Both the position numbers and the translations under genes were made by a program. The notes under the pieces are model-generated. The model was not told the origin of the DNA. It ran no database searches and was given only the letters and a program-made list of their open reading frames with translations. From positions 1 to 64,000 of the forward strand of contig NAEP01000023.1 of NCBI GenBank assembly GCA_002529645.1: DNA of 64,000 nucleotides, in the 5' to 3' direction. The stretch comes from Candidatus Lumbricidiphila eiseniae. Its GTDB lineage: Bacteria > Actinomycetota > Actinomycetes > Actinomycetales > Microbacteriaceae. This document shows positions 17,853 to 27,425 of this stretch, in pieces; positions within the stretch are counted from its first letter, which is position 1; every line of letters begins with the position of its first letter.

Positions 17853-18890
17853 TTGCAACTTCCGCTGTGGTTTGAGGTCGGTTCCTTTGTTGTACTCACC
17901 CTGCTGTTGGCGGGTGATCTGCTGCTGGTTGTGACACGGCCCCGCGTGCCATCCTTCACAGAATCAGCCCTGTGGGTTGTGTTCTATGTGGGGCTTGCGC
18001 TTGTCTTTGCCGTGCTCATGTTTGTGATTGGTGATGCCAAGCACGGCAGCGAATTTCTCGCCGGGTGGCTGACCGAATACAGTCTCTCGATCGACAACCT
18101 TTTTGTATTCGTTATTATCATGGCGCGGTTCGCGGTGCCCCGAAAGATGCAGCAAGAAGTGCTCATGATGGGTATTATCATCGCTCTTGTACTGCGCGGC
18201 ATTTTTATTCTGCTCGGAGCGTCTCTTATTGAGAACTTCAGTTGGATTTTCTATATTTTCGGTGCCTGGTTGATCTGGACGGGAGTTCAGCAGGTCCGCG
18301 AACACGCCGGTGAGGGTGGCGAGGAGGAGAGTTTCATTGTCCGGATGCTCCGCCGCCGTGTGCGTCTCACCGACACGTACGATGGCATCAGGTTGCGCAC
18401 CACGGTGAGCGGCACCCGCTTTTTTACGCCGATGTTCATCGTATTGGTTGCCATCGGAACCACAGATCTTCTCTTTGCACTCGACTCGATTCCCGCGATT
18501 TTTGGTATCACTCAGAGTCCATTCATTGTTTTTTCGGCGAACGTTTTTGCGCTTATGGGACTTCGACAGCTGTATTTTCTGCTCGGGGGTCTGCTTGAAC
18601 GCCTTGAATACCTCAAGTACGGCATTGCGCTCATCCTCGCCTTCATCGGTACCAAGCTTATTTTGCACGCCATCCACTCCAATGAGCTGCCGTTCATTAA
18701 CGGCGGGCACGGCATTGAGTGGGTGCCTGAGATTTCCACCTGGGCCTCGCTCGTTGTCATTGTTGGCGCGATGACCATTGCGACTGTCGCAAGTCTCATC
18801 AAGGCGAACCGAGATGCCCGCCGCCGGGGGCACACGCTCAGCGAGGAAGTGCCACACTTTACCGACAGGGCGGGCGATTCTGCGCACTAA
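17853..18890 (+). CDS. TerC-family integral membrane protein (Mn2+ exporter type)
   Basis: 345 residues with about nine hydrophobic helices. Family signatures include [20 protein letters not shown], the [12 protein letters not shown] motif with acidic metal-site residues, and [19 protein letters not shown]-type segment (here [16 protein letters not shown]). TTG at 17853 is chosen because GAAAGG lies 8 nt before it and the following [10 protein letters not shown] is the family start. TerC/Alx proteins export manganese or help metalate exported enzymes. The riboswitch-like leader supports Mn-dependent expression. Confidence 0.88.
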   Translation: MQLPLWFEVGSFVVLTLLLAGDLLLVVTRPRVPSFTESALWVVFYVGLALVFAVLMFVIGDAKHGSEFLAGWLTEYSLSIDNLFVFVIIMARFAVPRKMQQEVLMMGIIIALVLRGIFILLGASLIENFSWIFYIFGAWLIWTGVQQVREHAGEGGEEESFIVRMLRRRVRLTDTYDGIRLRTTVSGTRFFTPMFIVLVAIGTTDLLFALDSIPAIFGITQSPFIVFSANVFALMGLRQLYFLLGGLLERLEYLKYGIALILAFIGTKLILHAIHSNELPFINGGHGIEWVPEISTWASLVVIVGAMTIATVASLIKANRDARRRGHTLSEEVPHFTDRAGDSAH

Positions 18891-18933
18891 CGCTGCTGCT
18901 CCGTCGGGAGCTCAACGTTTTCTCAGATGAGAT

Positions 18934-19081
18934 GGGTGATCCAACTGAGTCAGGGTCAAGGGGAGGGCATCATTGGCGCAACGGTTATGCAGTTGGGTGA
19001 TCCGCCTGAGTCAGAGTCCAGCAACAAGGGTTTGGGCGAGCATTGAGGTCGCAGGGGTGATCCGCCTGAGTCAGAGTCCAG
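18934..19081. CRISPR. Three-copy CRISPR-like array (61/60-bp period) after terC
   Basis: Copies at 18934-18960, 18995-19021 and 19055-19081. Copies 2 and 3 are identical (GGGTGATCCGCCTGAG...); copy 1 differs at four positions. Inserts 18961-18994 (34 bp) and 19022-19054 (33 bp) are unrelated. The first copy, nearest terC, looks like the eroded end of an array. Confidence 0.7.
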
Positions 19082-19166
19082 GGTGCAGGGAATGTTTCTT
19101 CGGATGATGGGATGGCTCTGTGCCCAACCCGTGGGTGATTGCGTGTCCGGTCTGGGTTGTTCTGGT

Positions 19167-20081
19167 TCATGGTCCGCGTGTACGGGGTGAGATCGCAGTT
19201 GTGTCGGACGACCCGAGTGTTGCTTCCTTGACGATGCCGTTGGCGATGTGGTTGGTGACCTCCAGTGGGGTGCCGAACACGCTGCGTTGACGAGCCAGTC
19301 GTGCGAGGCGGTCTGCGGCGTCGTTGAGCGGATGCCCGTTGTGACCTTTCACCCACTCGAGACTGAGGTCAACGTGGGCACGCTTGGATGCGATCTTGTC
19401 GAGGATCACAATGGTGGTGCCCGGCAGGAAGTGCCGGTGTCTGGGCACGGTTCCTTCTTCGATGGCCTCAATGGCGTCTTCGCTGTCCAGGAGCGCGTGT
19501 ATTTTGGTTCCGGGGCGAGCCGAGCGCAGCAGTTTCAGCACAGCAGTGAGTTCTGCTTCCAGCGGAGATTTCACCTGCGCACTGCCGCGGCCGTGTCTTC
19601 CGTCGTCGGTGACCCATGCGTACGCTCCCCCGCCGTAGTGCGGGTGGAAGGAACCGTCAGTTGCGGCGACGAATTCGGTTGCAGCGTGCACCCGGGGTTT
19701 AAAGACGAGTCGGTGCGTCTGCGACTTCACCGTCACGTATGTCGGGTGGTTGAAGGAGATCGCCGATCGGGTCAGAACCCGCACGCGGCCGAACTCACCG
19801 CCGAGCTTGAGAAATTCTAAACGGGTGGTCGAATGGTAGACAGCAAGCTCAACGGATCCGATGCCCAGGGAGTGTGCGAACTGCTCCGCATGCTGGAGCG
19901 CGGTGAGCATCGCGTCGTGACGTGCGGCCGTGTCCAGTTGGTGTGACAGCCGGTGATACTCGACAACGGCACCCGCTTCCGGCTCGGAGGTGATGAGCGC
20001 CCACGCAGAACTGTCCTCCCCGGTTGTTATAACCAGTCCTACAGTCGGGTGGGTGGAGATTGCTGCCAGCGGGGCGTTCAC
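19167..20081 (-). CDS. RNase H-fold protein
   Basis: 304 residues. The C-terminal half is an RNase HI domain with the four acidic positions: ATDGSFHPHYGGGAYAW (Asp), SPLEAELTAV (Glu), LLDSEDAI (Asp), and WVKGHNGHPLNDAADRLARLA (His/Asp). The N-terminal half (about 1-150) is another RNase H-like or unrelated domain without clear catalytic residues. The GTG at 20081 follows GAAGGAG at a good distance; the longer TTG start lacks one. It may degrade RNA-DNA hybrids alongside RnhB; cellular role not established. Confidence 0.75.
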   Translation of the reverse strand: MNAPLAAISTHPTVGLVITTGEDSSAWALITSEPEAGAVVEYHRLSHQLDTAARHDAMLTALQHAEQFAHSLGIGSVELAVYHSTTRLEFLKLGGEFGRVRVLTRSAISFNHPTYVTVKSQTHRLVFKPRVHAATEFVAATDGSFHPHYGGGAYAWVTDDGRHGRGSAQVKSPLEAELTAVLKLLRSARPGTKIHALLDSEDAIEAIEEGTVPRHRHFLPGTTIVILDKIASKRAHVDLSLEWVKGHNGHPLNDAADRLARLARQRSVFGTPLEVTNHIANGIVKEATLGSSDTTAISPRTRGP

Positions 20082-20135
20082 GTGGTGTGCTCCTTCCACC
20101 AGGAAACTCAACTGTCAATAACCTCTAGCAGCTCT

Positions 20136-20224
20136 ACCCGCGTGCTAACGTCGCTGCCGTCGGCGGTTCTACTTTTGGACGAACCTCCAAGAGCGATTCC
20201 ACGTGCTAACGTCGCTACCATCGG
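20136..20224. repeat. 61-bp-period repeat pair before the leuC leader
   Basis: CGTGCTAACGTCGCT.CC.TCGG occurs at 20141-20163 and 20202-20224, period 61 bp, with a unique insert. Two internal substitutions. Weak palindromic character. It sits between the RNase H gene and the leuC leader, 30 bp before the leader peptide start. Confidence 0.6.
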
Positions 20225-20253
20225 AGCCCCGGCCCGAGTGCTAGCCTAAACCT

Positions 20254-20304
20254 GTGCGCGTCACTCGACTTCTTCTTCGGTGCCGCGACGGGGTTCACCG
20301 CTAG
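20254..20304 (+). CDS. Candidate leuC leader peptide (three consecutive Leu codons)
   Basis: A 16-residue frame, GTG...TAG, reads VRVTRLLLRCRDGVHR. It has three consecutive CTT leucine codons (20269-20277), an uncommon codon choice in this GC-rich genome. The frame runs into a strong hairpin (20283-20320) and ends 63 bp before leuC. This is the standard design of a ribosome-stalling leader that senses charged tRNA-Leu. No strong ribosome binding site is seen, so it may be leaderless. Confidence 0.6.
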   Translation: MRVTRLLLRCRDGVHR

Positions 20305-20320
20305 ATCTTCCCCGTCGCGG
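20283..20320 (+). terminator. Attenuator hairpin of the leuCD operon
   Basis: CCGCGACGGGG (20283-20293) pairs perfectly with CCCCGTCGCGG (20310-20320), overlapping the last codons of the leader peptide. No T run follows. A later CCGTCG at about 20325 could compete for the left arm. Ribosome stalling at the leucine codons would decide which structure forms. Confidence 0.6.
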
Positions 20321-20367
20321 AGTTCCGTCGTGAGCCGAACCTGATATGTGAAGACGAGGAAGAACGC

Positions 20368-21840
20368 ATGACCAACACAACACCAGCCGGGGCATCCCGG
20401 TTGCGCACTCTGGCCGAAAAAGTGTGGGATAACCACATTGTTAGCCGCGGTGAGGATGGCTCACCCGACCTTCTGTACATTGACCTGCACCTCGTCCACG
20501 AGGTGACAAGTCCGCAGGCGTTCGATGGACTGCGAATGGCAGGACGCTCCGTGCGCCGCCCCGATCTCACGATCGCAACCGAGGACCACAACACCCCCAC
20601 GCTCGACATTGACAAGCCCATTGTGGATCTCACCAGCCGCACCCAGATCGAGACGCTGCGGAAGAACTGTGCCGAGTTTGGAGTTCGCCTGCACCCGCTT
20701 GGTGACGTCGAGCAGGGCATCGTGCATGTCGTCGGTCCGCAACTGGGGCTGACCCAACCGGGCATCACCGTTGTCTGCGGCGATTCGCACACCTCCACCC
20801 ACGGTGCGTTCGGAGCGATGGCGTTCGGCATCGGAACAAGCGAGGTCGAGCACGTGCTTGCCACCCAGACCCTTCCGCTTAGGTCGTTCAAAACAATGGC
20901 AATTACGGTGAACGGTCGATTGCGCCCCGGTGTCACCGCGAAAGACATCATCCTCGCCGTCATCGCCAAAATCGGCACCGGCGGTGGGCAAGGATACGTG
21001 TTGGAATACCGCGGCAGTGCCATCCGATCGCTGTCCATGGAGGGTCGGATGACCGTCTGCAATATGTCGATCGAGGCGGGCGCGCGCGCCGGGATGATCG
21101 CCCCCGATGAGACAACCTTCGAGTACCTCAAGGGGCGCCCGCACGCGCCGGAGGGTGCCGATTGGGACGCTGCGCTCGCTTACTGGCGCACTCTCCCCAC
21201 AGACGAGGGCGCCGTGTTCGATGCGGAGGTGATCATTGACGCCGATACCCTGGAACCGTTTGTAACGTGGGGGACAAACCCGGGACAGGGGGTATCTCTC
21301 AGCTCAACCGTTCCTGATCCAAGCAGCATTGTCGATCAGCATGATCGAGCTGCGGCCGAGCGGGCACTCGAATACATGGACCTTGCTCCCGGAACTCCCC
21401 TGAAGTCGATCGCTGTGGACGCCGTGTTTATGGGCTCGTGCACGAACAGTCGCATTGAAGACCTGCGCGCGTTTGCCTCGCTCGTGCGGAACAAGAAGAA
21501 AGCACCCGGTGTGCGAGTCATGGTCGTGCCCGGTTCGGCCCGGGTGCGACTGGAGGCAGAGGCCGAGGGGCTGCACACGGTGTTTGAAGAGTTTGGTGCC
21601 GAGTGGCGGTTCGCGGGTTGTTCGATGTGCCTCGGGATGAATCCAGATCAGCTTGCTCCCGGTGAGCGGTGTGCTTCCACATCCAACCGCAACTTTGAAG
21701 GTCGACAGGGGAAGGGCGGACGCACCCACCTGGTGTCACCGCTCGTGGCGGCTGCGACCGCAATTCGGGGAACGCTCTCGAGTCCGTGGGATCTGGAAGA
21801 TGCGGGCACACCCGCAACCGACGGTGAGATGGTGAGGTAA
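20368..21840 (+). CDS. leuC: 3-isopropylmalate dehydratase large subunit
   Basis: 490 residues, full length. It isomerises 2-isopropylmalate to 3-isopropylmalate in leucine synthesis, together with LeuD. The aconitase-type signatures are visible: [34 protein letters not shown] (first cluster cysteine), [11 protein letters not shown] (second), and [12 protein letters not shown] (third region) for the [4Fe-4S] cluster. The ATG follows GAGGAAGAACGC. leuD begins directly after the stop. Expression is probably controlled by the leader peptide and hairpin upstream. Confidence 0.97.
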   Translation: MTNTTPAGASRLRTLAEKVWDNHIVSRGEDGSPDLLYIDLHLVHEVTSPQAFDGLRMAGRSVRRPDLTIATEDHNTPTLDIDKPIVDLTSRTQIETLRKNCAEFGVRLHPLGDVEQGIVHVVGPQLGLTQPGITVVCGDSHTSTHGAFGAMAFGIGTSEVEHVLATQTLPLRSFKTMAITVNGRLRPGVTAKDIILAVIAKIGTGGGQGYVLEYRGSAIRSLSMEGRMTVCNMSIEAGARAGMIAPDETTFEYLKGRPHAPEGADWDAALAYWRTLPTDEGAVFDAEVIIDADTLEPFVTWGTNPGQGVSLSSTVPDPSSIVDQHDRAAAERALEYMDLAPGTPLKSIAVDAVFMGSCTNSRIEDLRAFASLVRNKKKAPGVRVMVVPGSARVRLEAEAEGLHTVFEEFGAEWRFAGCSMCLGMNPDQLAPGERCASTSNRNFEGRQGKGGRTHLVSPLVAAATAIRGTLSSPWDLEDAGTPATDGEMVR

Positions 21841-22464
21841 GTGGATAAAGTTTCTGTTGTCACGGGCGCGGCGGTGCCGCTGCGGCGGTCAAACGTCGAC
21901 ACCGATCAGATTATCCCAGCGGTCTACCTCAAGCGGGTGACCAAGACCGGGTTCGATGACGCACTCTTCGCAGCCTGGCGGCAAGACCCTGCCTTCGTGC
22001 TCAACCAGCCGGAGTACGCGGAGGCCAAGATTCTCATTGCTGGCCCCGACTTTGGCACCGGCTCGAGTCGCGAGCACGCGGTGTGGGCGCTGCGTGACTA
22101 CGGGTTTGAGGCTGTTATCAGCTCTCGGTTTGGTGATATCTTCCGCGGCAACGCCGGAAAGCAGGGGTTGCTCACGGCACTGGTTGCTTTCGAAGACATC
22201 GAGCGACTCTGGGCTGTTGTGGAGGCGGCACCTGCGACATCCCTCACCGTGGATCTGGTCGCCCGCACGATCACAGCGGGAGAGCTGGTGATCGGGTTTG
22301 ACATTGATGACTACACTCGGTGGAGGCTCTTGGAGGGACTCGATGACATTGGGCTCACCCTGAGAAATGCCGAGGCCATTGCCGTGTTCGAACAGAACCG
22401 TGAGTCATGGCGACCGCAGACCCTTCCGACTCCGAGCACCGTTCCGGTCGGCCAGGGTAGATAA
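21841..22464 (+). CDS. leuD: 3-isopropylmalate dehydratase small subunit
   Basis: 207 residues, normal length. [20 protein letters not shown] and [17 protein letters not shown] are the swivelling-domain signatures that complete the LeuC active site. The GTG start lies directly after the leuC stop codon, so the two subunits are translationally coupled. murA follows after 8 bp, which places cell-wall synthesis in the same transcript, an arrangement common in this family. Confidence 0.97.
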   Translation: MDKVSVVTGAAVPLRRSNVDTDQIIPAVYLKRVTKTGFDDALFAAWRQDPAFVLNQPEYAEAKILIAGPDFGTGSSREHAVWALRDYGFEAVISSRFGDIFRGNAGKQGLLTALVAFEDIERLWAVVEAAPATSLTVDLVARTITAGELVIGFDIDDYTRWRLLEGLDDIGLTLRNAEAIAVFEQNRESWRPQTLPTPSTVPVGQGR

Positions 22465-22472
22465 GAGACAGC

Positions 22473-23843
22473 GTGAACACACTCGGGCAGGATGCCAAAA
22501 ATCATGGCGCGGCGGTGGGGCTCAGCGTGGACCGCATCACGATCAATGGCGGCAAACCGCTGATCGGCCGGATTGAGCTTCGCGGTGCTAAAAACCTTGT
22601 CACAAAGGCGATGGTTGCCGCGATTCTGGGCGATGGTCCGAGCGTCTTGAAAAATGTTCCCAATATCAGCGATGTTCGTATTGTGCGCGGACTCCTTGAG
22701 GTGCACGGTGTGCACGCCAAGGAGGGACCAGAGGACGGGGAACTTATCCTTGATCCCTCCGCTGTGGAAACCGCACACATGGCCGATATTGACGCACACG
22801 CCGGGTCAAGCCGTATCCCGATCCTTTTTTGTGGTCCGCTGCTGCATCGACTCGGTGAGGCGTTCATCCCCGACCTCGGCGGCTGCCGAATAGGGGACCG
22901 ACCGATCGATTTCCACCTTGATGTGCTGCGCAACTTTGGTGCGATCGTGGACAAACTGCCCAGTGGCATCCGGATGTCGGCACCCCACGGGCTGCGCGGA
23001 GCGAAGGTGTCGTTGCCGTACCCCAGCGTGGGAGCCACTGAACAGGTACTGCTCACCGCCGTGCTTGCCGAGGGGCTCACCGAACTCTCGGGTGCTGCAA
23101 TTGAACCCGAGATCATGGACCTCATCAATATTTTGCAGAAGATGGGTGCGGTCATCACCGTCGCAACCGACCGGGTTATTCGAATCGAGGGGGTGCCTCG
23201 GCTCGGTGGATACACGCACCGGGCGCTCTCTGACCGCAATGAAGCCGCGAGCTGGGCCGCCGCCGCCTTGGCCACCGAAGGGTCAATTTACGTTGGCGGG
23301 GCCCGACAGGACGAGATGCTCACTTTCCTCAACGTGTTCCGCAAAGTTGGGGGTGATTTTGAGATCAACGACGAGGGCATCCGTTTCTTCCACACCGGTG
23401 AGCCGTTGCATCCGGTCATCATTGAAACCGATGTGCACCCCGGCTTTATGACCGATTGGCAGCAACCGCTGGTCGTTGCGCTGGCTAAGGCTCGGGGGGT
23501 GTCGATCGTGCATGAAACGGTGTACGAGCAGCGTTTTGGTTTTGTCGATGCGCTCGTTGAGATGGGCGCATCGATCGATGTGCGCAAAGAGTGTCTCGGG
23601 GGTATGAGATGCCGATTTGGGCAGCGTAATTTTCACCACTCCGCGGTTATTTCCGGGCCGACCACCCTGCGCGGTGCCGACATTGAGGTGCCCGACCTGC
23701 GCGGCGGTTTCAGCCACCTCATTGCCGCTCTCACCGCGGAAGGCCGCTCGACCGTCTCCAACGTCGGCATCATCGCGCGGGGCTATGAGAACTTCATTAC
23801 GAAGCTGCAGTTGCTCGGGGCTGACTTCACACTGGATGCCTGA
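22473..23843 (+). CDS. murA: UDP-N-acetylglucosamine 1-carboxyvinyltransferase
   Basis: 456 residues. First committed step of peptidoglycan synthesis (PEP to UDP-GlcNAc). INGGKPLIGRIELRGAKNLVTKAMVAAIL is the EPSP-synthase-fold start with the substrate lysine and asparagine. In the catalytic loop the fosfomycin-target position reads 'HGLRGAKV' rather than a Cys-containing loop, as is usual in several actinobacterial enzymes where Asp or another residue replaces Cys; I could not locate a clear active-site cysteine there. The GTG start follows the leuD stop by 8 bp. Confidence 0.93.
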   Translation: MNTLGQDAKNHGAAVGLSVDRITINGGKPLIGRIELRGAKNLVTKAMVAAILGDGPSVLKNVPNISDVRIVRGLLEVHGVHAKEGPEDGELILDPSAVETAHMADIDAHAGSSRIPILFCGPLLHRLGEAFIPDLGGCRIGDRPIDFHLDVLRNFGAIVDKLPSGIRMSAPHGLRGAKVSLPYPSVGATEQVLLTAVLAEGLTELSGAAIEPEIMDLINILQKMGAVITVATDRVIRIEGVPRLGGYTHRALSDRNEAASWAAAALATEGSIYVGGARQDEMLTFLNVFRKVGGDFEINDEGIRFFHTGEPLHPVIIETDVHPGFMTDWQQPLVVALAKARGVSIVHETVYEQRFGFVDALVEMGASIDVRKECLGGMRCRFGQRNFHHSAVISGPTTLRGADIEVPDLRGGFSHLIAALTAEGRSTVSNVGIIARGYENFITKLQLLGADFTLDA

Positions 23844-23855
23844 GCGAGCCCACTC

Positions 23856-24590
23856 ATGAGCAGCGAAACTCGACGACCCTCGTTTTTCTGGATCGGTGCT
23901 GGCCTGGCAGTGCCGTTCATGAAATTGACGGTGACGTACCGTTTTCACCACCCGGAACGCCTCCCACAGACCGGTGCCTACATCATTGCCCCCAACCACC
24001 ACAGCGAAATCGACCCGGTCGTTGTCGGTGTTGCGTGCTGGAAGCTCGGTCGTGCGCCCCGATTTCTTGCAAAGGCGTCGCTCTTCAAGATCCCGGTAGT
24101 GGGATGGCTCCTGCGTCGGCTCGGCCAGATTCCCGTCGAGCGTTCCGGCAAAAACGGGCATGCTGCGCTCCGTGCCGCGGAGCAGCTTGTGGCGAGAGAA
24201 CAGATCGTCATCGTGTACCCGGAGGGATCGCTCACTCGGGACCCCGAGCTGTGGCCGATGCGGGGAAAGACGGGGGCAGCTCGGATTGCGCTGGAGCGGG
24301 GCATCCCGATTATTCCCCTTGCTCACTGGGGAACTCAGCACCTCATGCCCCGGTACGGGAAGATGAGCCTGTTTCCCCGCAAGAGAATCGATGTGTCGTT
24401 CGGCGAGCCGATGGATCTCACACACTACGCCGGAAGAGCTCTCGATCAGGCAACCCTCACCGAGCTAACGGACGAAATCATGGTGCAGATCACGGCGCTG
24501 CTCGCGGAACTTCGCGGCGAGTCAGCGCCCGCGCAGCGGTGGGACCCGGCGGTGCACGGGCAGCAGGAAACGGGGCGTCTTGAAGAATAG
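23856..24590 (+). CDS. plsC: 1-acyl-sn-glycerol-3-phosphate acyltransferase (PlsC family)
   Basis: 244 residues. The acyltransferase motif NHHSEIDPV (HX4D) lies near residue 49, followed by the FLAKASLFKIPVVGW block and the PEGSLTRD motif for glycerophosphate binding. It makes phosphatidic acid from lysophosphatidic acid at the membrane. The ATG at 23856 follows the murA stop by 12 bp. It overlaps the proposed gpsA start by 11 bp, linking two steps of phospholipid synthesis. Confidence 0.92.
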   Translation: MSSETRRPSFFWIGAGLAVPFMKLTVTYRFHHPERLPQTGAYIIAPNHHSEIDPVVVGVACWKLGRAPRFLAKASLFKIPVVGWLLRRLGQIPVERSGKNGHAALRAAEQLVAREQIVIVYPEGSLTRDPELWPMRGKTGAARIALERGIPIIPLAHWGTQHLMPRYGKMSLFPRKRIDVSFGEPMDLTHYAGRALDQATLTELTDEIMVQITALLAELRGESAPAQRWDPAVHGQQETGRLEE

Positions 24591-25716
24591 CTCAGGGCGG
24601 ATGCCGCGACCGACGCGAGCTACCCCACAGGTTCGCACCGCCGTTATCGGAGCGGGCAGCTGGGGAACCACGTTCGCCAAAATCCTCGCCGACGGCGGAG
24701 CCGACGTGACGATCTGGGCTCGCCGGCCCGAGGTTGCCCGTGAACTCGACAGGGCGAAACGCAACAGCGGGTATCTGCCCGGCATCAGCCTTCCGGCGAC
24801 GCTGCGCGCGACATCCCGACTGCCTGAGGCGCTCGCGGGTGCACAACAGGTGTACCTGTCGCTGCCGAGCCAGGCGCTACGTGACAATCTTGCGGCTCTG
24901 GCGCCCTACCTGGCACCGGATGTCACGGTCGTCTCGCTCATGAAGGGGGTGGAGAAAACCAGCGGCTTGCGCATGAGTGAGCTCATTGTGCAGAACCTCC
25001 CGGTGCCGCAGGAACGGGTTGCCGTGGTGTCCGGCCCGAACCTCGCGCTGGAGATCGCTAAAGAACAGCCGACAGCTGCCGTTGTTGCGGCGTATGAGAC
25101 AGAGATAGCGCAGGCTGTGGCATCCGTCGCTCAAAACTCGTACTTTCACACGTTTGTCAATACCGATGTGATTGGCACCGAGTTTGGTGGTGTTCTGAAA
25201 AACCTCATTGCGGTGGCGATCGGAATTGTGGAGGGTGCAGGTTACGGTGCCAACACGCAGGCCTCAATCATCACGCGGGGATTGGTGGAAATGACGGACT
25301 TCGCGGTCGCGTACGGTGCCCGGCCCGAGACCCTTGCGGGCCTTGCGGGCCTCGGCGACCTCATCGCGACGAGTCAGTCGCCGCTATCGCGAAACAACAC
25401 GGCGGGTCGCTTGCTGGGGCAGGGATACCGACTCAGCGACGTTATCGACCAGATGCGACAGACCACGGAGGGACTGGCATCGGTGCGTCCGATTTTGGAA
25501 CTTGCGCGGGCGAAGGGTGTGGCGATGCCCATTGTTGAACAGGTGCGACAGGTACTCGCGGGCACCCTGGCACCGCGGGATCTCACCCCCCAGTTTGTGA
25601 CCGACGGTGTGCCCAGGGGCGAAAGGACAACAGATGATGCGAACGGTGGCACTTCTTTTCGGCGGACGATCCAGCGAGCACTCGATCAGTTGCGCCACGG
25701 CCGGCGGGATTCTTAG
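24580..25716 (+). CDS. gpsA: NAD(P)H-dependent glycerol-3-phosphate dehydrogenase
   Basis: 378 residues. VIGAGSWGTTFAKILADGGADVTIWARRP is the Rossmann GxGxxG segment; SGPNLALEIAKEQPTA and KNLIAVAIGIVEGAGYGANTQASIITRGL contain the catalytic lysine and substrate loops. It makes sn-glycerol-3-phosphate for phospholipids. Start is TTG 24580 (GGGG upstream, overlapping plsC) or ATG 24601, which has a poorly spaced site; the difference is 7 residues. Its last 83 bp overlap the ddl start. Confidence 0.95.
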   Translation: MKNSSGRMPRPTRATPQVRTAVIGAGSWGTTFAKILADGGADVTIWARRPEVARELDRAKRNSGYLPGISLPATLRATSRLPEALAGAQQVYLSLPSQALRDNLAALAPYLAPDVTVVSLMKGVEKTSGLRMSELIVQNLPVPQERVAVVSGPNLALEIAKEQPTAAVVAAYETEIAQAVASVAQNSYFHTFVNTDVIGTEFGGVLKNLIAVAIGIVEGAGYGANTQASIITRGLVEMTDFAVAYGARPETLAGLAGLGDLIATSQSPLSRNNTAGRLLGQGYRLSDVIDQMRQTTEGLASVRPILELARAKGVAMPIVEQVRQVLAGTLAPRDLTPQFVTDGVPRGERTTDDANGGTSFRRTIQRALDQLRHGRRDS

Positions 25717-26773
25717 CGCCCTGGACCGGGAGCAGTTTCGAGTCATCCCGATCGGAATTACCCGAGACGGCGGGTACGTGCTGGCGGCGGATGACCCGTC
25801 ACGGTTCGCGCTCGATCCGGCACGCATGCCCGAGGTCATTGACAATGGCACGCGGATAGTGTGGCCCACCTCGGTGGGGAGTCGGGAACTGCGGGTGCAG
25901 GATGCGACGGGGGAGCGGTCACTCGGCGAGGTTGACGTGGTTTTCCCGATCCTGCACGGTCGGTTCGGCGAGGATGGCACGATCCAGGGAATGCTTGAGT
26001 TGCTCGGTCTGCCGTATGTGGGAAACGGGGTGCTTGCCTCGGCGGTCGGGATGGACAAACACGTGACAAAGACGATGCTGGTCGCGGCGGGGATTGCGGT
26101 GGCACCCTGGGTGGCCCTGCGCCGAACGGTGTGGCGGAGCTGGCAGGAGGCCCCCTCCCCGGTGGGAGCGGGAGCATCCGAGGCGCTGTCGACCCGAGAC
26201 ACATGGATGGCTCGTGTGCACGAGCTGGGACTACCGGTCTTTGTCAAACCAACGCGGGCCGGGTCGTCGGTGGGAGTGACGAAGGTGACCGACTGGGATG
26301 AGTTTGACGCGGCGGTGGAGAGTGCCTTCGCGGAGGATGAGAGCCTGCTTGTGGAGCAGGGAATTGTCGGACGTGAGCTGGAGTGCGCTGTGCTGCAGGA
26401 CACGGGTGTTCGTCCGCCGCGGGTGAGTATTGCCGGTGAAGTGGTCATGACCGGTGGCGGCTTCTACGACTTTGAGGCGAAATACCTGGATGCCCCGGGG
26501 GTTGATCTTGTGTGCCCGGCTGATCTTGATTCAGAAACCCTCACGCAGATGCAGACAATAGCCGCGGCAGCTTTTACCGCAATCGCTGGCGAGGGTTTGG
26601 CGCGAGTCGACATGTTTCTTAGTGCGGGGGGTTTTGTCGTCAATGAGATCAACACGATGCCCGGTTTCACACCGATCTCGATGTTCCCACGGTGTTGGCA
26701 GGAGAGCGGGGTGAGTTACCCGGATTTGTTAGCGTGGCTCATTGATCTTGCCGTTGCGCGCGGGGCACGGTAG
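25634..26773 (+). CDS. ddl: D-alanine--D-alanine ligase
   Basis: 379 residues. It joins two D-alanines for the peptidoglycan stem. LFGGRSSEHSISCATAGGIL is the N-terminal signature, LPVFVKPTRAGSSVGVTKV the ATP-grasp part, and EINTMPGFTPISMFPRCW the C-terminal metal/substrate motif. The ATG at 25634 is chosen for the GAAAGGAC site and family start MMRTVALLFGG. That places the start within gpsA (83-bp overlap). Its 3' end overlaps the convergent DUF3515 gene by 58 bp. Confidence 0.95.
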   Translation: MMRTVALLFGGRSSEHSISCATAGGILSALDREQFRVIPIGITRDGGYVLAADDPSRFALDPARMPEVIDNGTRIVWPTSVGSRELRVQDATGERSLGEVDVVFPILHGRFGEDGTIQGMLELLGLPYVGNGVLASAVGMDKHVTKTMLVAAGIAVAPWVALRRTVWRSWQEAPSPVGAGASEALSTRDTWMARVHELGLPVFVKPTRAGSSVGVTKVTDWDEFDAAVESAFAEDESLLVEQGIVGRELECAVLQDTGVRPPRVSIAGEVVMTGGGFYDFEAKYLDAPGVDLVCPADLDSETLTQMQTIAAAAFTAIAGEGLARVDMFLSAGGFVVNEINTMPGFTPISMFPRCWQESGVSYPDLLAWLIDLAVARGAR

Positions 26774-27402
26774 ACGGTTGTGCGGGTGGAACCTCGGGTC
26801 GGCGCGGGAACCTGAGCGGTGGGCGAGGGGGTACTGGGTGCATCACCGATGCCGGTGCACGCCCCGGTTCTGGGCAGCGTGGACACCGCTGCGGCCAGGT
26901 CGGTGATCGTCGTGGTTCCGGAGACTCGACTGTTGTCGACGATGACCTGCACCGCGGGTGTACGTCCGTAGGTGGTGAACCGATAGTGCGGAGCATCCGT
27001 CTCGTCAATGATCCAGTCGACGCTGTTCACGTTGATGCAGCGTTCCGTGGTGGGCCCGGGCGGGGTTTCGCCGCAGCGGAGGATGACGGAGGCCGGGTTG
27101 CCCCAGGCCGCAGTGCCCTGGGTATTGGTTTCACGGCGAGGTTGTTCTTGGTCTGTGCCGCGGGCAATGGTGTCCGGTAACCTCACGACGACCGCCGCAC
27201 ACGCGGGAGCGATAGCCTGCGGAGCCCTCTCAACGGGCACGACGGCGACGCACCCGGAGAGGGCGAGTGTGCTGACGAGGGCAAGGGTGGAGCGTGTGAC
27301 CCGACTTCCGGTGGTGGTGCGGGTGGGGGTGGCGGTGCCGGTGGGGAAGAGGGTGGCGGTGCCGGTGGAGGAGGCAGCGGTGGTGTGGGCAGGATAACGC
27401 AT
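26716..27402 (-). CDS. DUF3515 lipoprotein
   Basis: 228 residues. An N-terminal basic/Thr-rich stretch leads to a hydrophobic segment and lipobox LALSGC, predicting lipidation and surface location. The core VILRCGETPPGPTTERCINVNSVDW is characteristic of DUF3515, found next to ddl in Actinobacteria. The C-terminal tail is Pro/Thr-rich. Function of the family is unknown. It converges on ddl with a 58-bp overlap and is divergent from thiL with only 23 bp between start codons. Confidence 0.85.
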   Translation of the reverse strand: MRYPAHTTAASSTGTATLFPTGTATPTRTTTGSRVTRSTLALVSTLALSGCVAVVPVERAPQAIAPACAAVVVRLPDTIARGTDQEQPRRETNTQGTAAWGNPASVILRCGETPPGPTTERCINVNSVDWIIDETDAPHYRFTTYGRTPAVQVIVDNSRVSGTTTITDLAAAVSTLPRTGACTGIGDAPSTPSPTAQVPAPTRGSTRTTVYRAPRATARSMSHANKSG

Positions 27403-27425
27403 CCTGTTCAGGCTAACGTGATCGT

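Noticed and set aside
18985-19356. Minus-strand frame across the array after terC
   Set aside because: Encodes repeated peptide from the CRISPR-like repeats, no start signal or family similarity.
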